The notes under the pieces: model-generated
Told to the model about the DNA's origin: nothing
Database searches by the model: none
What the model saw: only the letters and a program-made list of their open reading frames with translations
Made by a program: the position numbers and the translations under genes
Shown here: positions 6,513 to 11,508 of the stretch, piece by piece
Layout: every line of letters begins with the position of its first letter
How positions within the stretch are numbered: the first letter of the stretch is position 1
NCBI GenBank assembly: GCA_026770575.1
Contig: MU657250.1
Location: 25,253-36,760 of the forward strand
Source: Pelagophyceae sp. CCMP2097
Taxonomy: Eukaryota; Sar; Pelagophyceae
Reading direction: 5' to 3'
Length of the DNA stretch: 11,508 nt

Positions 6513-9500
6513 ATGCGGTCGCGGCTCGACGACACGTCGATCGCGGCGCGCCTGGCGAAGACACGGTCCGATGCGACGCTGCCGACGTTTTCGCTGCTCC
6601 GGGCGCAGGCGACGCCCGGGGCGAGGCCCGCGTCGCCGGAGATGACGTTTACGACGAGCGACTCGCTCCCAAAGCCGCGCCGGCGGGCCGCGACGGTCCA
6701 CAGCTCCGGAAGGTGCGACGGCGACGACGCCGCGAAGCTCCCTTGGACGCATGCGCGTGCGACCGGCCGTCGACGGCGGTCCCCGGCGGCGTCAGACGGC
6801 GGCGCGCCCGCAGGCTCTCGCGGCACCTCGAGGACCTGCACACGGCGAACCTCCGGCGGGACGCGTTGCTGGGCCCGGACGCGCGGGCCTTGAGCCGCGA
6901 TGGCGGCGCGCTGGTCCGGCTCGGGTCGCCGTACAACGTCGTCGCGCCGGAGCGGCTCAACCAGCGGTTCTCCGACGACGAGCGGCTCTCCGACGAGTCG
7001 CCGACGCGGCGGCTGCCCCGCACCGCGGCGCGCGAAGGGGGGTGCGTCGCGCCGACATTCCGGGGCCCGCGAGGGGAGGATTCCCGCGCCGGTATCCAAG
7101 GCCCGCGGCTGGAACCGGCCCCTTCTCCGCTGTACGAGACGCTGGCCCTAGGCCGTCGCCGGCGCGCGAGCCTTTCGACGGGGCCTCGTCGCGGCTGCTG
7201 CCGCCGAAGCGCCTCGCGGCGCTGATCTTCGAAGATGGGCAGAGGCCGCGGTCGACTCGGCGGGCGCGGTCGCGGCGGCGGCGGCCCGCCGTGGACGAGT
7301 ACTGGAAGCAGCTCGAGGCCGCGCGCCTCGAGCGGTCGCAGTCGCCCGACGGCCGGCGGGGCGACGGCGTCGGCCCGCTGTTCGCGAAGCGCGCGGCGGT
7401 CGAGGCGCGCGACCGCCGCGCGCGCCAGGCCACGCTCGAGTACATCGACCGCGCGACGAAGCAGCTGCCGCTGTCGTTCCTCGTCGAGCGCGGCGCCGCT
7501 TCCGCCGTGGTGCGCGAGCGGCTGGCGCGTGCGCTCGCCTTTGTCGCCGGCGCCGAGCGCAAGTGGCTCCGCGCGGCGCTGCGGCGCTGGCGGCGCGCCG
7601 TCGAGCGCGCAGCGTCGCATGCGTTCATGCAGCGCGAGCTCCGTCTCGGGCAGCGCGACGGCGCCAGGCGGCTGGCGGCGGTGCTCGCGCGGTCCGTCGG
7701 CGCGCGCCTCGCGCAGCGCTGGCGGCGCTGGCGGCGGCAGACGCAGCGGGTCCGCGTGGCGACGCGGCGGCGCGTGATGCGCGGTGCCGCCGTCGCGCTG
7801 CAGCGCTGGGCGCGCGGCATTTCGGGTAAGGCACGCGGGACGCGCTTTTTGCACGCGCTGCGCAAGGCGCGGCGGCGGACAGCGGTGGCGGCGGCGGCGG
7901 CGTGCCGCGTCGAGCGCGCGCACGCGGTGCGCGCTGCCGCCATGCGCCACGGCCGCGCGGCCGCGCTGCGGCGCTACCTTGCGGCGACGCGGCTCTCGCG
8001 CGAGTGGCACCGCTACTGGCTCCGGCGGTGGCTGCGGAAAAAGATCGACGCGACGCGCGCGGCCAAGTTCAAGCGCGGCGTCATCGTCCTCAACGACTGG
8101 CTCGCGTGGCTCTACGGCGACCTGGTGCGGTCGCGTCAGCTCGAGGAGCTCCACGACCCGTCGCGGCTCTCGCGCTGGGCGGACGTGCACGGCCGCGCGA
8201 AGCGGAAGAAGCGCAAGGCGAAGAAGAAGGCGCGCGCCGCCGCGGCCGCCGCGGATCCCAATTCCCCCCCGCGGCCGCACCGCGTCCCCAAGGCGCCCGA
8301 GGACCTTTCCGCCGAGCTCGAGGCCCGCAAGCGCAAGCTCTCCTTGAAGCGCAAGTCCAAGACGCCCGGCGAGGCCTTCACCGAGCGCATGGCCTCCATG
8401 GCCTTTGGCATCCGCGGGCCCGAATTCGCGGAAGAGGCCGCCATCAAGAGGCTCGAGGCCAAGTGCGTCTTTTTGCGCCGTCGGAGCCGCCGGGGCGCAT
8501 CTCACCTCTGAGAGGCCAACGTCAGCTTTGGAGCGTCGAGTGGCGCCGGCAGTGTCGCCCACCACGCGCGGCTTAGGCTCTCGAGCAGACTCTCTGGCAG
8601 CAATGAGAGCTCGGACAGCGACTCGGGCGGCGACTCGGGCGACAACGCTTCGGACGCGTCCGAGGCGTCGTTCGAGGCACGCGTGCGCTTCAAGCCCAGG
8701 TACACGGCGCGCGTGGCCGCGTTGATGCTACAGACGCAGGCGCGGGCCGTGCCGCACCGGCGCGCGCTGCCGAAGCACCTCGCCTCGGCGCGCCTCGCCG
8801 CGGCGCTGCGGCGCATCCGCGGCAACCTCGACCGCCTCGCCGCGCAGCTGCGCATCCTGCGGTGGTACCGCCTCACCCTCGCGCGCTGGATCGCGGCGGA
8901 CTGCCTCCGGGCGGACGCGGCCATCGCCGGCGCCGTCGCGTCGGTGGCCATGTGGCAGCTCATGTCCGACGCGGACCGCGCCGCGGCGCTGCGCGTCGCC
9001 GCCGCCGCGGACCGCATCAAGCGCGCCGTCCGCCGGCACGGCGCGCGGTGCCGCGAGAAGCGCGTCTGGGCGGCGACAAAAGTCGCCAACGCGCACCGCC
9101 GCGCCGCCGCCGCGCGCGTCGTGCGGCGCGCGGCGTACGCACGCGCCGTCGACCGCGCGGCCAAGTTCTTCGCAGAGTGCTGGTGGCGCTTCAAGGAGTG
9201 GCGCGCGCAGCGCCGGCGCTGCGAGGCGCGCGCGCTCGCGGCGGCCGCGGTGGCAAGCGACGCGCGCTGCCGGGCGGCGGCGGCGACGCTCGGCCGCGCC
9301 GCGAAGTTTTGGCGCTACGTCCGGCGCGACCTCGTCGCGCTCCGCCTCGGCGCCGTCGTGGCGACGGCCGCCGCCGCAGTGGCGCGGCGCGACCATCGCA
9401 CCGCCGAGGCGGCGCGCGCGGCGCGCTGCTGGCGGAGGCACCGCGCGCACGACGCCCTCATGGCGCGCTTCGCGGCGGCCTCCGCGCGCACGGCTGCGCG

Positions 9501-11097
9501 CGCGGCGTGGAGCCGCCGCGACGACGCGGCGCGGCGCGTGGCTGTGGAGTGGATCGACTCGCAGCGGCGGTGGTACATGCCCGTCCGCGTCATCGCGCGC
9601 CGGCGGCTGGCGCTCCTGTACCGCGCGGCCGACGACGCCGTGCGCGGCGCCGTGCGCGCCGACGCCGCCCTCGTTGTCCGGCGAGCAATCCGGCGCCGCC
9701 TCGACCGAGACGCGCTCCGCGGCCTCGTGGCCGCGCAGCTCGCGCGCGCCGCCGCGCGCGCGCACGAGCTCCGCCGCGTCCGCGCGGCGCGCACGGCGCA
9801 GCACGCCTGGGCGCGGTGCCTCGAGCGCGAGGCGCGGCGCGCGTTCGCCGCCGAGGTGGAGCGGCAGCGGCGGCTGGAGCTGCAGCGGCAGCTGGAGCGG
9901 CGCGCGGCGCAGACGCTGCAGCGCTTGGGCCGCAGCTACCTGCTGCACCGTCTGCTGTTTCTGCGCTTCGCCTGGCGCCGCGAGCAGCTGGAGAAGGAGG
10001 CCGAGGACGAGCGGCGCGTCGCGGCGGCGCGGGCGGAGCGCGACGACGCCGAGGCGGCGACGGAGGCCGCCGAGGACGCGCTAGCACTCGTCAAGCTTTC
10101 GGCCTGGAAGATGGGCTCCGACGAGCAGGGCCGCAACTACTTTTACAACTGGGTCACCGGCGAGGAGTCGTTTGACATGCCCGCAGGCTGGACGCCCAAC
10201 CCGAAGGACGTCTGGGTCAAGAACACAGACGCCAAGGGCAACGTCTTCTACTTCAACCAGCTGACGCAGCAGGCGCAGTGGCTGCCGCCCTGCGCGACGT
10301 GCTACCAGTTCGAGGCGCGCAAGGTCTGCTTGGGCTGCGGCGAGGCGCCCTTTTGCGACGCCTGCTGGGACAAGGCGCACGTGGCCGAGTTTTGCGACGC
10401 CGCCTTCGACCCGGCAAAGGAGGGCCACGCGTGGCGCGGCGCCGACTTGGACAAGGACGTGCTGCTGCGCGGCGAGGCGCACTGCCTCGTCTGCGAGAAG
10501 CGCAAGGCCACCGTCGTCTGCCGCGTCTGCCGCGACCACTACTGCGCGCCCTGCTTCGCCGACGTCCACGCCGTCGGCAAGCTCGCGACGCATGACACCA
10601 TGCCCTACGACGCGGCGCGCAGGGGCTGGCAGGAGGTGCCCGGCCGCGTCGACGGCGAGCAGACGTACTACTTTAACGTGTCCACGGGCGAGAACAGCTA
10701 CGACAAGCCCGAAGACCTCATGCTCGAGGCCGAGCTCGCCGAGCACCGCCAGTTCAAGAAGTTCCAGGCCTCGGCAACGGACTACTGCCGCCAGGTCGAC
10801 GAGCTCCAGGTCGAGATCGAGCGCCTCCAGTACGACAAGGACACGACGCTCTTCTCGCTCAAGAGCAAGCAGAGCGCCGAGCGCGACGAGCTCGAGGAGC
10901 TGCGCCGGGCGCTCCTCGAGGACATGTCGCGGCCCTCGGCCTACGACAAGTACGCGCGCATCGCCGCCGCGCCGTTCACGCACTTCAAGGACAAGCGCGA
11001 CAAGAGGCGCACCAAGCGGCGACTCTACCGCAAGATGCTCCTCCTCAGCAACAAGGAGCGCGAGGAGGCCTTTGCAAAGAGCCTCGGCGGCGCCTAG
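6513..11097 (+). CDS. Large Arg/Trp-rich (Sfi1/IQ-like) protein with three WW domains, two B-box-like zinc fingers and coiled coil
   Basis: The proposed exons 6513-6712, 6814-7041, 7152-8462 and 8526-11097 give 1436 residues. Residues ~281-930 are Arg/Ala-rich and helical with spaced Trp (W281, W289, W333, W336, W362, W428, W432, W436, W693), recalling the Sfi1 and IQ repeats that bind centrin or calmodulin. A basic cluster at ~493-505 is NLS-like; ~585-640 is Ser/Asp-rich. WW1 starts at W1107 (second Trp replaced by Phe), WW2 at W1143 (W1165, P1167, canonical), and WW3 at W1281 (second Trp is Y1305, P1308). Between WW2 and WW3 lie two B-box-like fingers: C1169, C1172, C1181, C1184, C1190, C1193, H1198, with C1203 as possible last ligand; then C1233, C1236, C1245, C1248, C1253, C1256, H1261, H1269. 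A coiled coil spans ~1336-1382. The likely role is a cytoskeletal or basal-body scaffold (inference). ATG 6513 is the first in frame; a more distal 5' exon cannot be excluded. Confidence 0.82.
6713..6813 (+). other. Intron 1 of the WW/B-box gene (101 nt)
   Basis: Donor GGAAG|GTGCGA and acceptor CCGCAG|GCTC, phase 2, join the frame ending VHSSGR to the frame continuing LSRHLEDLHTANL. The downstream frame upstream of the acceptor is only Arg-rich GC filler, and the upstream frame decays after the donor. Confidence 0.75.
7042..7151 (+). other. Intron 2 of the WW/B-box gene (110 nt)
   Basis: Donor GGGGG|GTGCGT and acceptor GGCCCTAG|GCCG, phase 2, move from the frame ending TAAREG to the frame continuing PSPAREPFDGASS. 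A reading-frame change between about 7040 and 7170 is clear from codon quality. The exact sites are the best GT-AG pair that keeps phase. Confidence 0.65.
8463..8525 (+). other. Intron 3 of the WW/B-box gene (about 63 nt, spans an in-frame TGA)
   Basis: The same frame is open on both sides of a lone TGA at 8509-8511. Donor GCCAA|GTGCGT and acceptor AACGTCAG|CTTTGG remove 63 nt in phase 2 and keep the frame. Alternatives that also preserve the frame are 8467-8514 (48 nt) and 8480-8512 (33 nt). The GTGCGT donor matches intron 2, so 8463-8525 is preferred. Without an intron the gene would end at 8511. Confidence 0.6.
8619..8642 (+). repeat. 12-bp tandem repeat inside the coding exon
   Basis: Two nearly identical copies of CGACTCGGGCGG (8619-8630 and 8631-8642, last base changed) encode part of the Ser/Asp/Gly-rich linker of the WW/B-box protein. 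A small in-frame slippage duplication is likely. Confidence 0.6.
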
Positions 11098-11162
11098 GCG
11101 ACCTAAGACCAGTGTTGTGTGTTTCGAGGGCCCGCCGCGAGACCCGGGCCGGGGCCAGCTGA

Positions 11163-11404
11163 AAAGTCGACCCACGATCGAGACAACTGGAGATTTTAGC
11201 ATACAAAGACTACGAGGCATCGCGCGCTCGATTGAGACGATCGGCGTGGACAACGCCACGCTCGCCATCAAATTCTTCGTCGCCCCGCACTCCGTCGCGC
11301 AGTGGAGCGCCACCTTCGGCGACGGGACGTCCTCGACCACGGCGGTCTTCATCGACAACTCGACCAGGGTCCGGCTTCTCGTCCTCGACAATTGCCAGCT
11401 CTGA
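11163..11404 (+). CDS. Coding-like segment without start codon (orphan exon or gene fragment)
   Basis: The frame ending in TGA at 11402-11404 reads RPTIETTGDFSIQRLRGIAR and onward through AIKFFVAPHSVAQWSATFGDG to LLVLDNCQL. Third positions are nearly all G/C from about 11218, the composition is balanced (not Arg/Ala filler), and no ATG occurs between the previous stop at 11097 and this stop. It could be the last exon of a gene whose other exons lie elsewhere, an alternative 3' exon of the WW/B-box gene, or a pseudogene fragment. No family is recognised. The interval start is approximate, because the open frame continues upstream through the neighbouring gene. Confidence 0.35.
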
Positions 11405-11508
11405 CCGCCGCCGCGCGCGACATCCTCTCCGCCACCAACATCAACAACAACAAGCCCCCCCACCACCTGACCTGCACAGCCTGGACCCGCTCGTGCCCAT
11501 GCCGCCCG
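11405..11508. other. Right edge, unassigned
   Basis: The last 104 bases contain CAACATCAACAACAACAAG followed by a C run. One plus frame stays open to the edge with good third-position GC (roughly LTAAARDILSATNINNNKPP), possibly more of the same fragmentary gene in a shifted frame. No call is made. Confidence 0.3.

Noticed and set aside
8509..8511. TGA as a recoded or selenocysteine codon
   Set aside because: The surrounding residues do not resemble a selenoprotein active site, and GT-AG pairs flanking the TGA offer a simpler explanation.
6649..8565. Minus-strand open frame of about 640 codons opposite the large gene
   Set aside because: It is a composition-driven shadow: no recognisable domain, and the plus strand has consistent Trp/Arg repeats and continues into WW and B-box domains.
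10081..11466. Minus-strand open frame of about 460 codons opposite the WW/B-box region
   Set aside because: The plus strand encodes unmistakable WW and zinc-finger spacing here. The antisense product is Val/Leu/Ala-rich without motifs.
1..11508. CRISPR array, bacterial operon or phage module
   Set aside because: There are no regularly spaced direct repeats, no ribosome-binding-site pattern, and the genes require introns and carry eukaryotic domains.

Overview
The window looks like nuclear DNA of a unicellular, very GC-rich eukaryote. Three genes have eukaryotic domain architectures, and two of them need short GT-AG introns of about 60 to 140 nt to join their reading frames. Two of the four donors are GTGCGT and one is GTGCGA. 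A stramenopile alga of the pelagophyte type (Aureococcus-like) fits the GC level, the small introns and the WW plus B-box protein, but the species assignment is inference.

Layout. Positions 1-915 hold no confident gene. They contain a small tandem repeat, a strong 23-bp-arm hairpin at 315-377 and a coding-like but unassigned GC-rich stretch. Positions 916-2535 (minus) are a single-exon PCIF1/CAPAM-type cap-adenosine N6-methyltransferase without a WW domain. Positions 2768-5081 (minus) are a two-exon secretory protein: signal peptide, thioredoxin-like domain, prolyl-4-hydroxylase-like 2OG-Fe(II) oxygenase and Sel1-like repeats. Positions 5082-6512 are a divergent, AT-richer intergenic region with several palindromes and repeated TAGGAATCC and CTACAATTGTAC motifs, plus one weak small ORF. 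Positions 6513-11097 (plus) are a four-exon gene for a protein of about 1436 residues: a long Arg/Ala/Trp-rich helical region resembling Sfi1/IQ repeats, then WW, WW, two B-box-like zinc fingers, a third WW and a C-terminal coiled coil. Positions 11163-11404 (plus) are a coding-like segment with no start codon, and the last 100 bases are unassigned.

The three main genes have different apparent roles: cap mRNA methylation, secretory-pathway hydroxylation, and a cytoskeletal or centrosomal-type scaffold. Nothing in the sequence indicates one shared pathway, and head-to-tail or divergent placement in a eukaryote does not imply an operon. The most notable points are the domain combinations of the second and third genes, the WW-less PCIF1, the tiny intron that hides an in-frame TGA in the third gene, and the repeat-rich intergenic DNA. 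Exon joins were inferred by reading-frame continuity, splice dinucleotides and domain continuity, without transcript data.
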